DNA of 64,000 bases from Aquatica leii (taxonomy: Eukaryota; Arthropoda; Insecta; Coleoptera; Lampyridae), in the NCBI GenBank assembly GCA_035610365.1, contig CM069438.1, positions 49,596,837 to 49,660,836 of the forward strand, given 5' to 3'. The notes below the pieces were generated by a model that was not told the DNA's origin, did no database searches, and worked only from the letters and a program-made list of their open reading frames with translations. The translations under genes were made by a program, and so were the position numbers. This document shows, piece after piece, positions 42,883 through 52,984 of this stretch (positions within the stretch are counted from its first letter, which is position 1; the number at the start of each line of letters is the position of its first letter).

Positions 42883-43186
42883 GTCGATTGCGCCACGGAG
42901 GCACATACTATAGGTCACAAAACGGATGGTTATAAGGTACACGGTCAAAACGTTGCTATAAGATACGATCAATTGTTGTTTTGTAATTAATGGCTTATGG
43001 TAACTGAAATATGAAATTGAATCTACAAAAATTAGTTAATTGATTTACAAAAATTTGTATTCATGTTTATGATAATAAAATCCTTTTGTTTAAACTTTAT
43101 CTAATTTAACTTTATTTAACCAATTTCTGAAAAGTTGCATGTAGATCATTTTGCGAAAAATAAGGCCATAAAGAAGTTTCACTTCT
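42625..43186. mobile_element. MITE-like inverted-repeat unit containing a tRNA-Asn gene
   Basis: GAAGTGAAACTTCTTTAT at 42627-42644 is the exact reverse complement of 43168-43185. The motif is itself nearly palindromic. TA dinucleotides at 42623-42624 and 43187-43188 could be a target duplication. The left interior carries repeated CGTCA/CGTTAC-type words. No transposase is present. That this is a mobile unit is inference. Confidence 0.5.
42829..42902 (-). tRNA. tRNA-Asn-GTT: tRNA-Asn (anticodon GTT)
   Basis: A 74-base cloverleaf. The acceptor stem GCCTCCG/CGGGGGC has one T-G pair, and the D stem is GCGC/GCGC. The anticodon stem TTCGG/CCGAA carries loop CTGTTAA (anticodon GTT), and the T stem GGTGG/CCACC carries TTCGAGC. 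A T5 run three bases after the 3' end is a Pol III terminator. No intron and no encoded CCA. The D loop reads AATCGACTA where the usual Asn sequence is AATCGGTTA, so one of the conserved G18-G19 pair is A. This may mean a diverged or decaying copy. Confidence 0.92.
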
Positions 43187-43218
43187 TACATGTGTACACT
43201 AGTACACGCCCTCAAATT

Positions 43219-43443
43219 TTTTATATCTTGTATATCAAAGACTTAATTGCTTTTCTCTAAAAATTAAAGTTTTTATTCAACGAATTCATGTTATATGTAC
43301 AACAAAAACTCACCTAAAAATTGAAGAAAAAACATTTAAAGTCCTTAATCTTTCAACAACTCTAGAATTAATTTTTTACAAATTGTCGCAATTAGACAAA
43401 CGTCAAAAAAAATATAGACCCGGTGTATTCCATGAGCCTTGTA
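43219..43443 (-). repeat. LTR-like direct repeat, copy 1
   Basis: Direct repeat of 50984-51217, with shared blocks AAAGACTTAATTGCTTTTCT, AACAAAAACTCACCTAAAAA and CATGAGCCTTGTA. On the minus strand it contains GAATAAAAACTTTAA (poly(A)-signal-like), suggesting an LTR transcribed leftwards, the 3' LTR of the Gypsy element at 48.4-51.2 kb. BEL/Pao coding sequence starts right after it. Confidence 0.75.
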
Positions 43444-43456
43444 AATTTTTACTAGT

Positions 43457-44788
43457 TTGACTAATTCCAACTGTGATCTTGGAGACATACATAAGCTCCA
43501 TTACTTAAAAGCTAGCTTCAGTGGAGATGCTGCTCAAGTAATCAGATCGTCACAGTTTACAGTCAGCAATTATCAAATCGCTTGGCAAGCTATTTGTGCG
43601 CGGTACGATCATCCCCGCATGCTTATTCGAAACCATATAAAATGTATACTTGAGCTATAACCTTGCAAAAAGGAGCCCTCTACAACATTGAGAAGTTTTT
43701 GCGATTCTTTATTCAAACACATTACTGCATTACGTTCGTTAGCTAATGACGGAGACCTATTCGAAACCGTCATGATTCAAATTGTATCAGACAAACTTGA
43801 TCTTATTACTACGCGTCAATGGGAAACATTACGAAATTCATCGACCAACATTTTACCAAATCTCAATGAATTCAAATCGTTTCTAACAAACAATGCCAAT
43901 CTCTTGGATAGCTTGCAATCAAAGCAAGACGTTAAGGTTGTCCCTCACAAACCAAACCCACACTTTTCAGAATTCTTTCTAGCAAACACATCAACTTGTG
44001 TGCTTTGCAAAAATTTTCATTAAATAAGCTCATGTAAAGAATTTCTAGATTTATCTGCTAGGCAAAGAATTGCCAAAGCAAAGGAATTGAGAGTTTGTCT
44101 CAATTGCCTTCATAAGAGTCATTTTATACACCAATGCTCTTCTAAGTTTACTTGCCGTACATGCAAGTCCAAACATCACACTCTTTTGCATATTGGACCT
44201 AACCCTACGGTCATCTCGGATAAACAGCCAGGATCTGCCAGCTCTATAGACACTCCTGCCGAATCCAATCAAACCATTTCTGCATTTTGTACAAACAGTT
44301 TTGAAGTTTTGTTGCCAACAGCTTCCGCTAAGATCCTTGATTCTAACGGAAGAGAACACACAATTCGTATTCTGTTAGACTCAAGTTCTCAATCTAATTT
44401 TATTCGTTCAGACCTGTGTCGAAAATTGAACTTGCGCATTGATAATGCAAACATTTTAGTTTCAGGCTTAAGCAAAGCTTCCTCCATGATTCACTCAAAG
44501 TGTGAAGTAACTGTGCGTTCACATCATACCAATTTTCAAATCAATCTTTTATGTTTAGTTCTTGATGAAATAACTGGCAGCGTGCCCAGTTTACACGTAA
44601 ATTGCAACAATTTTCAAATCCCTGACAACATTAAATTGTCAGACCCGCTTTTCAATAAGCCTGGTAAAATCGATATGCTAATTGGTTCACCAGTATTCTT
44701 TTCATTATTATGTATTGGTCAAGTGCGGCTAGGTCCACACTTACCTATTCTTCAAAAAACTCATTTTGGATGGGTGGTATCCGGATAA
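43457..44788 (+). pseudogene. BEL/Pao gag, zinc knuckles and aspartic protease
   Basis: Gag pieces KLHYLKASFSGDAAQVI and WQAICARYDHPRMLIRNHIK are followed by a region with LRSFCDSLFKHITALRSL. Zinc-binding CLNCLHKSHFIHQC and CRTCKSKHHTLLH lead into the protease: IRILLDSSSQSNFIRSDLC, where relatives have LDSGSQ, so the catalytic triplet D-S-G reads D-S-S. The end, MLIGSPVFFSLLCIGQVRLG...THFGWVVSG, is the usual close of the BEL protease domain. Stops at 43658 and 44020. Confidence 0.82.
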
Positions 44789-44799
44789 GTTAGTAACGC

Positions 44800-46699
44800 A
44801 GTTTCTACTCATTCACGTTGCCACTTAAGCTTTCTGGACGATCTACTAGATCGCATTTCAAAATTTTGGGAGCTCGAGAGCTACCCCCAAGAAAAGGTTT
44901 TCTCCTCTGAACAAAGTGCTTGCAAAGCACATTTTATTTAAAACGATTTTAGGAACGCAAAAGGTAGATTTATTGTTTCAATATCATTCAAAGATTCGAT
45001 TGAATGCCTTGGAGAATCCTAAAACATCGCAAGAAAACAATTTTTCTCACTGGAACGCCGCTTTCAGTCCAATCCAGAACTTTGCACTCGTTACATTGCC
45101 TTCATGCATGTATACCAAGATTTGGGACACATGAGTGTGTCACATTCTGATGCTGAATATTCTTATTACCTTCCCCACCATGGTGTGTTGAAAGAAACCA
45201 GTCTAATCACCAAACTTCGTGTTGTTTTTAATGGCTCTTCTGCCACAACTTCTGGCTATTCTTTAAATGACGCTTAAATGGTTGGTCCAACAATACAAAA
45301 AGATTCATTTTCTATCCTAGTTTGTGTTCAGAAGCATACGTATGCTATTGCTGCTGATATCGAAAAGATGTACAGACAAGTGTTGATTGAGCCCAAACAG
45401 CGGTCACTTCAACGTATTTTTTGGAGATCTTCTCCAACAGAACAATTACAATCTTTCGATCTCAATACCGTTACATATGGAACAGCATCTGCGTCCTTTC
45501 TAGCCATCCGTAGTCTATATCAATTAGGTATTAAATGCGAAGTTTCCAATTCTAAAATTTCTCGCATCATCAAAAATGATTTTTATGTCGACGACCTTCT
45601 TACTGGCGCCGATGATATTTCCCAAGCACGCAATATTTGTTTGGATCTTTCAAATGTTTTACGTTGAGGACTTTTCATTCTTTGTAAGTAGATATCTAAT
45701 GATCCATTAATACTAAAGGACCTTCTTAATACGGATGTTCACCCTGGTGTTTTAGAATTTGGTGCTGACAAGCACTCTCATACCCTGGGATTGACATGGT
45801 CGTTTCAGGCAGATAGCTTTGTATTTATTATTTCACCAACTGCAACTGAAATCATAACAAAACGCGTTATGCTCTCCGAAATATCTCAAATATTCGATCC
45901 TTTTGGGTCACTTGCGCCTTCTACTGTAATCGCTAAAATTATGCTCCGACAGTTATGGTTAGAAAAATTAACATGGGATGATCCAATTTCTGAAAGGATC
46001 GCAAGAAAGTGGTCTGTTTATAGAGCAGAACTGGTTAATTTAAATGACCTGAGATAATGAGATAATAACACATTCACCATACTTTTATGTGCTAAAACTA
46101 AGGTAGCACCTTTGAAACCTGTAACTATTCCAAAACTCGAACTTAGCGCAGCCGCATTGTTGGCTAAACTTTCAGAGCAGGTTCTGAAAACTTTAAATTT
46201 TCAAATCTCTTCTTCTAAATTATGGTCTGACTCGACCATAGTGTTAGGGTGGTAGAAAACCAATCCAAACGTAATGAAAACTTTCGTTTGTCATCGCGTT
46301 GTTGACATTCAACAACGTACTTCTCACTCTATTTGGAGACATAAACCAAAGAATCTAAAATCATGCCAATTGTTGTGGCATGGACCATCCTGGTTATCTG
46401 AAAATGAATCCATATGGCCTAACTCTATTGTATGTATTCCTAAGCTTCCAGAACTCAAAAGGGAGGCACAATCTTTCGCTACTACTACACGGGATTCATA
46501 CCCTATTTCGCAATTCTCTAACATGACTCGGCTAGAGAGAGTTGTTGCGTATTCTTTTCGTTTTCGCAGAAACTGTTGTTTGTCTGCAGTTGATCGTACT
46601 GTTGGTCCTTTAACAATTTTTGAGCTTAAAGATGGACTCAAACGTATAGTACAAATTTCACAAGCACAGTCTTTTCCAAACGAACTCAAGCATCTTTAG
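44800..46699 (+). pseudogene. BEL/Pao reverse transcriptase and RNase H
   Basis: Across frames: HSDAEYSYYLPHHGVLKETS, LRVVFNGSSATTSGYSLND, ADIEKMYRQVLIEPKQRSLQ (motif A), TYGTASASFLAIRSLYQL and NDFYVDDLLTGADD (catalytic YVDD intact, 45278-45667). Next are RVMLSEISQIFDPFGSLAPS (45791 on) and the RNase H side, KLELSAAALLAK, KLWSDSTIVLGW and an eroded C-terminal part to 46699. Frame changes near 45140, 45275, 45668, 46057 and 46253. Confidence 0.82.
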
Positions 46700-48195
46700 C
46701 AAGGTAAACCATTAAAACCTTCCTCGTCGCTAAAAAGGCCCAACCTATTTCTTGACGCCGACGGCACCATTCGAGTTGGTTGTAGACTTCATTATTCTAA
46801 TTTCAATTTTTATAAGAAGCATCCCATTCTTCTATCAGGCAAACATTTCCTAGCCAAATTAATTGCTACCAGAGAGCATATCAGAATGCTTCATGCTGGT
46901 TCTCAATTGCTTCTCTTCGCAGCCCGAAGTAGATTTTAGATTACTTCAGGGCGCTGTCTTGTAAGACAGATAGTTCATTATTGTGTAAAAGGCTTTCGTT
47001 TATATCCCAGAGCAATAGAACCTATAATGGGCAATCTTCCATCGTCACAAGTCAATCCTGCACCACCATTTATTACAACTGAAATAGATTATGGTGGGCC
47101 TTTTTTTATTAAAGATCCTAAAGGTAGAGGTTCAAAGTCCTACAAATCCTATTTATGTATTTTCGTATGCTTTGTGACCAAAGCAGTTCACTTGGAATTG
47201 GTCACTTCTCTCACAACTGAATCCTTTATAGGTAACAAATTCTGCCAACCTAAGTTAAATAAATCAGTCCCATTCGGATTATTCTTAGTCAGAGATTAAT
47301 GCTAAATCGGAAATTAATTTGTTCGAAATTGAAGGCTCTAGCATTTCTCAACCTCTCCATCTATTTTCATTCCTTTTTTAGTAGTAATCCTTCTTTGGTT
47401 TGATATGAGAGGTTCAGAAGTCAATATCAATATGGTCATCAGGTACACCCTCAAACATTTACAGACGTTTAGACGTTTTGTTTCACGTCGCGGTAAGCCC
47501 ATGCATATCTATTCTGATAATGGCACCACCTTTGTTGGGGCTCATTCTGGACTAAAGAAATTTCATTTCTTAGGACTAATTGTGAATCTGCTGCTGACGT
47601 CGTTGCTAACGAAGGAACATTTTATCTGGCTCGCAGTTCACATTTTGGTTGTCTGTGGGAAGCTGGCATCAAGTCAGCAAAACACCATATAAAAAGAGTT
47701 CTCGGCGACTCCCTATTAACTTATAAAGACCTTTATACTTTGTTCGTCACAAGTTGAAGCAACCCTAAATTCGCGTCCTTTAACTCCTCTCTCTGCTGAT
47801 AATAACGATCTACAACCGCTCACACCTGCACGTTTTTTGGTGAGAGAACCACTCACAACTCTGCCAGATCCAGACGTAACTGTTTTACCTCGTTCTCGTC
47901 TTGCCTATTTTCAACACATCTAACAGCTTCATCAACGAATATTGAAGCGGTGGAGCCGAGAGTACATCCCGAGCTGCAGCAACGCACAAAGTGGCAGCTG
48001 CATCACTCACATCTTCAGAAAGTAGCATTAGTCCTGCTAAAAGAAGAAAATTTATACCCTTTACAAGGGAAATGGAAAACACTGGTGTTGTTTGACGTGT
48101 ATTTACGAAATTGTGCCCGCTTCCATCAGATAGTGGCGCGAGTGTTTAATTTAACTTTAAGTAAGCAATTATATACTTTCAATGAATTTGCATAA
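46700..48195 (+). pseudogene. BEL/Pao integrase and C-terminal domain
   Basis: The integrase zinc region (AKLIATREHIRMLHAGSQ) leads into ITTEIDYGGPFFIKDPKGRG and YLCIFVCFVTKAVHLELVTS (first catalytic Asp). An insertion at about 47234-47460 splits the core, which resumes with RRFVSRRGKPMHIYSDNGTT (second Asp). Then SAKHHIKRVL, VEATLNSRPLTPLSADNND and the C-terminal RWSREYIPELQQRTKWQ block, ending near 48195. Several frameshifts. Confidence 0.8.
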
Positions 48196-48401
48196 TTTTT
48201 TATGATGTTTGTTAATGAAAGGTTTCTTTTTTTGTTTAACTTTCAAGGCCTAGAGTAGGTTGGGTATACACCCTGTATTTGTACTTTTTGTATTCACAGT
48301 AACATTATGTCATGTAGTTGTCAATAGTAAAAAAAAACTAAAGTTGTACTTTTTAAATACAGTCCATTTTGTTCTTTGTTGTATTTGTATGTGTTATTAT
48401 G
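48196..48401. other. Junction between BEL/Pao and Gypsy remnants, no gene seen
   Basis: AT-rich; the boundary between the two elements lies here. Confidence 0.4.
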
Positions 48402-49317
48402 TTACAATTTCTGAAATTCTGCTGACCATATGAATTTCACATCTTTCCATAATAAATTGTGTAAAGGATCCAGAACAATTGCACTGTGTGGTACAAATTT
48501 ATGAAGAAAATTTACTTTACCTAGGAATTGTCGTATATTTTTCCTTGTTTTTGGAAGTGGAAAGTTTTTGACAGCAGCTAAATAATCTTTCAAAGGTCTG
48601 ATTGAATTGTTTTCAATTATGCTATGTAAATATTTGGCGTGATTACTTGCAAAAGAACATTTCGAAAATTTAATTCTAAAGTTTTTTGTTCGTATTGCCT
48701 CCATTAGTCTCGATAGATGTAATAAATGCTCTTTAAAAGTTTTCGAAAAAATTAAGATGTCATCTATAAAATTTAACTAGAGAGTTTGTACTTTCTAATA
48801 ATGTTTCCCAATATTCTTTGAAATATGGCTGGAGCAGTCTTTAACCCAAATGGTAGCCACGTCCATTGGAAATGGCCTTCCTGTGTAACAAATGCAGTTT
48901 TGTATCTATCTTGAATCTTTAAAGGAATTGACCAAAATGCTGAATTTATATTCAAAGTAGAAACATATTTACAGTTTTTATCATTAAATCCTCAATCAAC
49001 GGAAACGGTTGTGATTGTGGGACGATAATTTTGTTAAATTCTCTAAAATCTATACACAGTCTTGTTTTTTTTTCATCTGCTTTTTTATATGCTAGAATTA
49101 CTGGAGCAGCAAATGGGCTATAAGAATCCTCAATCAAATTTTTATTTAAAAGTTTTGATATTTGATTTTCTATTTCTTTTTTATCTGTAGGTGTGCATCT
49201 GTATGAACGTCTGTAACAATATTTATCTATCATCAAATCAATGTTAGCTTCATAATCTCTTACAGTACCGATGTCATATTTATCTTTCGCAAAGACCGGT
49301 TTGTATTTTTCTATCAA
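48402..49317 (-). pseudogene. Gypsy reverse transcriptase
   Basis: Blocks: EKYKPVFAKDKYDIGTV, IENQISKLLNKNLIEDSYSP, RLCIDFREFNKIIVPQSQPF, then in the next frame NINSAFWSIPLKIQDRYKTA (motif A region; relatives have DL-x-xA/GFWQ), FVTQEGHFQWTWLPFGLKTA and PAIFQRI. The YxDD box region near 48770 is broken by a stop. The connection domain (KFSKCSFASNHAKYLHSIIE; FPLPKTRKNIRQFLGKVNF) follows to 48402. Confidence 0.78.
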
Positions 49318-49676
49318 CTTATCAATTTCTGATTGTTGGTATAAATCTAAATGGTTTACTAATGTTTCAAATCTATCTGAGTTTATATGTTAATTGAAAT
49401 TTATTTTACATTCACTCATGGTTTTAGTATCTTGTTTTAATACCTCAGAGTTTAATAAAAATTCTTCTTTATTTTTGTCACCTAATACATCAGGAATTTT
49501 GTCAGTTATTATCTTTGATTGTTCATCTTTTAAATATTTTTCGTTTCCTCTTCAATTGAGGTACCGTCTTTTCTTTCATATTGTTACAATGTATGATTTT
49601 CAATTCTTTATTTTGCATTAATTTGAAGTTTTTGATGCAATCCAACCCGATTAGAAAATTATAGTTATAGTTTTTG

Positions 49677-49925
49677 TTATCTACTACAAAAACCCATATT
49701 TCTTACAATATTGTAAATTTTTATTTTTAATGTTACCATACCTTTTGTTTTTTTCTCATCATTAATAGTTTTCAAGTTAAGTTTTTTTATATTATTTGTA
49801 TTTTCTTTTGGGTGTATTTTCAATAACTTTGCATTTATTAATGACACATTTGAACCTGAATCATAAATTCCCGAATAATTTAAAATATCATTTAATATTA
49901 ACCTTACTTTTATTAATGGTGGCAC
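49677..49925 (-). pseudogene. Gypsy aspartic protease
   Basis: MPPLIKVRLILNDILNYSGI and YDSGSNVSLINAKLLKIHP contain the D-S-G active-site triplet. The frame ends after 82 codons with a shift before the RT. Confidence 0.72.
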
Positions 49926-50199
49926 TTCTAGTTTTTTGGATTTTCCTCGTTCAGCTCAATTTCCAATTTTGAGTTATTTACAGTTTTTAAAACTGTTTTT
50001 TATTTTTCTCTTTAAACCAGCAATTTTCCTCTGGATGGTAACGTATCCCTCTTTTCTCGCAGACACAGATTTGGCATGGTTTTTTTTCTCAATTTTTATT
50101 GATCTATTGTCAGAATATATATTATCTTTTTTTTAATATTTATTTTTCCCACCAAAATGTTCCTATCTTCCTAATTCGTTGAAAAAATCTTTCGTTCCT

Positions 50200-50765
50200 T
50201 GTAAAGTTTCTCTGTTAACTTTATCAGCCACATAATTAGGTAAGCCAAATGCTATATGGTCTATGAGTGTCCCAGTATCAATTGATTTTCTTACTTCCAA
50301 TAACAATGTTTCTTTTTTTAAAGCATACTCAAGTAACGAACCTGCTTGATATTTAAAAGCTAGAGCATGTCTAATGGGCCACCATCCTTTCTTTGGAAAC
50401 GTCTCACAAAAACTTTTCTCCCATTTATGTCACTCTGATTCCACTGTAACTTTTATTAACATGCAGCTGTACCAATCTGTGCTAGAGTATTCCAAAAAAA
50501 TTTTTAGCATTTCAATTTTCTTTTTATCTTTATTGATTTGGAAACGTTCACATTCTTTATTAAAATCCTTAATCCACTGGTAAGCGTTTGAGTTCCTGCC
50601 ATTGAATTTCACAATCATAAAATCCTTTGCAATTTTTTCTAGATTTTGAGTTTCAGATTTAATTTGTTTATCTTCAAGCAACTTCTTTAACAATTTTTCA
50701 AACGATTCATTTGAGCCACTAGGTATAGATTCAACACTATCTGTTTCTGCTAAAATTTCTTCCAA
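50200..50765 (-). pseudogene. Gypsy gag
   Basis: The 111-codon open piece (50765-50430) has an acidic start, then FMIVKFNGRNSNAYQWIKDF, NKECERFQINKDKKKIEML and FLEYSSTDWYSCMLIK, the capsid pattern of a retroelement gag. Further pieces continue downstream to about 50200 in other frames. Confidence 0.65.
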
Positions 50766-50983
50766 GTAAAAATCGTTAAACTGTAGGTTTTGTTCTTCAT
50801 CTAAATATATTTTTAATGTCAGCTGTCAGAGAGTATTCCAAAAATATGTCCGTTAGGTGTAGCTATCGAGTTTATGCATATGGTGTTTGATTTTCCATCT
50901 GCTGTTGGTTTCACAACAAAATCAAATCTTAATATTTCCATGTTTCGTGAAATATTTGCAGAAAATGTTGTTTTATAATGTTA

Positions 50984-51217
50984 TTTATATCTTTTATAAT
51001 CAAAGACTTAATTGCTTTTCTCTAAAAATTAAAGTTTTTATTCAACAAATTCACTTTATAACTACAACAAAAACTCACCTAAAAATTAAAAAAACAACAG
51101 TTAAAGTCCTTATATCTTTCAACAACTTATATCTAGAATTAATTTTTCACAAAATCTCGCAATTACACAAATGTCAAAAAAAAAACTTTAGACCCGATGT
51201 ATCCCATGAGCCTTGTA
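50984..51217 (-). repeat. LTR-like direct repeat, copy 2
   Basis: Pairs with 43219-43443 in the same orientation and lies about 220 bases upstream (minus strand) of the Gypsy gag, the normal position of a 5' LTR. No clear primer-binding site was found next to it. Confidence 0.75.
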
Positions 51218-51228
51218 CATGGATAAGT

Positions 51229-51599
51229 TGGTTTTTTTACATATAGTCAAAGTAATCTATCTCTAAATGGAGAAGATATTGTATTTATTATAAAACTAGT
51301 TTCGACAATTTAAATTGTGATCATTAGTTAAACTAAAAGCATATATGAATTAACAAAAATAATTAAACATTTAAAAGAGCTTACAAGTTATATAAAGTTA
51401 TAAAAACTGAATGACAAATGTCAACAAATTAAAAAATTTTAAATTGAAACTGACATTAAATACACTGCCATAGGTGATATGAAAAGGAAAATGAGAAAAG
51501 TAAATTAAAATTTATTATTAAGAGGAGAAGTATTTAAATTAAAAATTTCATTAAGACAATTATCTGAATTTTCATTATAAAGACGATGAATTTCAAGAA
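51229..51599. other. AT-rich sequence, no gene seen
   Basis: Probable 3' flank of the Penelope element that follows. Confidence 0.4.
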
Positions 51600-52700
51600 T
51601 TTCGATTAAGAAAAGAATTTTAGTTACAAAAATGAAGAAATGTAACATTAAGGTTAGAAGAAAAACATAAAATATGATTAGCAAAGAAGAACAGGTGTTC
51701 TAGAACTAGGCTAAAATTTAAATACCTTTTAATACAATAAATATGTTCTTTTAATCTTGTTTTAAACTTTCTACCAGTTTGTCCTACATAAGAACAATTG
51801 CAAGAAGTGCAAGAAATTTTATACACACCAGATCTAAAGAAGAAACGGAATCTTTATTATTAACAATAAAATATTTTAAATTACGGTTAGTAGAAAAAGA
51901 AATAGAGATACTTTTTAAAATAATTTTTAAGAAAAAGAGAACAAGAATTAATATAAGGCATAGAACGATAGATAGTAGCATTATCCGATTTGTTTTAAAA
52001 AAAATTTTTAAGGAAATGGTATAAACGAGCTTTATAAAAAACATTGTTCAAAATATGAAAAGGGTAACCATTATTATTATCTAATTGTTTAATAGTATCA
52101 AATTCTTTATTAAAAACACACTTAGAAAGAGGAATAGAAAAGAGACGATTAAATAAAGAACGAAAAGAACCAATTTTATGGTTATAGGGATGATTTGAGT
52201 AAAAAGGAATTAAACAATCAGTGTAAGTAGGTTTACGATAGATTTCAAAACTAAATTTTCGTTTCTCACGGAAAAGAAGAAGATCTAAACATAGTAGAGA
52301 GTTGTTACATTTAATTTTAAAAGTAAAATAAATATTAGGATGAATATTTGAATTAATAAAGTTATTAATATTATTTATATCATCTTAGAAACCATTAAAG
52401 AGAACAATGCAATCATCAACATATCTAAACCAAAAACTAATCATAAGTGAAATATTAGATCGTACAGGTCAACCAGATGATTGAGAATAGAAATAATTAT
52501 TAATTACTTAAATACCAAATCGAGCAAAGAAACAATATCTAAAATCTGGTAAGTATCCAGAGAACCATTAAAAAAAAGCAAATTACGAATAAGAACAATA
52601 AATTCTTTTGGAGGAATAGATCGAAAAACATTGACAACATCAAACGATACAAGAATAGATGAAGAACGAAAAGGAAATGTTGTAATCTAATATTTTACCT
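51600..52700 (-). mobile_element. Penelope-like element, RT to GIY-YIG (PLE 3)
   Basis: Minus strand from 52700, across stops: SFDVVNVFRSIPPKEFIVL (motif A), SFWFRYVDDCIVLFNG (catalytic YVDD, near 52430), INNFINSNIHPNIYFTFKI, SFEIYRKPTYTDCLIPFYSN and then GVYKISCTSCNCSYVGQTGR with KTRLKEHIYC (51826-51735), a complete GIY-YIG signature. Only a few stops separate the blocks. Its composition is more AT-rich than that of PLE 4 next to it, so it is a different lineage. Confidence 0.82.
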
Positions 52701-52955
52701 TTTGCTGCTAAAATCTTCATGAATAATATTGAAAATAAAATCATTCCTGATTCTTCTTTTTCTAATACGATTAGTTTTTGGATATGTTGATTGCACTGTT
52801 CTCTTTAATGGTTCTTTAGATCTAAATAATTTTTTTAATTTCATTATTTCTATTCATTCTAATTATTTTTTAGAAAGTTTACAAACTTTGAAAAATTTAC
52901 AATATTTGATGTTTCGACAGTCATGTCGCTGTTTTTTTCAGAAAAACTGAAACTG
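52701..52955 (+). mobile_element. Inverted Penelope RT fragment head-to-head with PLE 3
   Basis: The plus-strand open piece 52729-52950 reads FGYVDCTVLFNGSLDLNNFF, the same RT motif C region as in PLE 3 but in the opposite orientation, with the aspartates of YVDD reduced to YVD-C. The 5' ends of the two pieces meet near 52700. Confidence 0.7.
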
Positions 52956-52984
52956 AAGGTATAGGATGCTGACAAGCCTTTATA

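Larger units (their letters stand above)
43450..48195 (+). mobile_element. BEL/Pao retrotransposon internal region, without its own LTRs
   Basis: Gag, protease, RT, RNase H, integrase and the C-terminal domain follow in BEL/Pao order on the plus strand. The gag N-terminus is missing, and the element abuts an unrelated LTR at 43443. Open pieces of 60-230 codons are separated by single stops and frameshifts, so it is a moderately recent pseudogene. Confidence 0.85.
48402..50980 (-). mobile_element. Gypsy retrotransposon internal region (gag, protease, RT), 3' part missing
   Basis: Minus-strand order from 50980: leader, gag, protease, RT, ending within the RT/RNase H connection at 48402. RNase H and integrase are absent. 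The LTR-like repeat at 50984-51217 would be its 5' LTR and that at 43219-43443 its 3' LTR, with the BEL/Pao sequence in between. Confidence 0.75.

Noticed and set aside
42829-42902. tRNA-Asn as the head of a tRNA-derived SINE
   Set aside because: A T5 terminator follows the tRNA directly and there is no A-rich or LINE-like tail, so a plain tRNA gene fits better.
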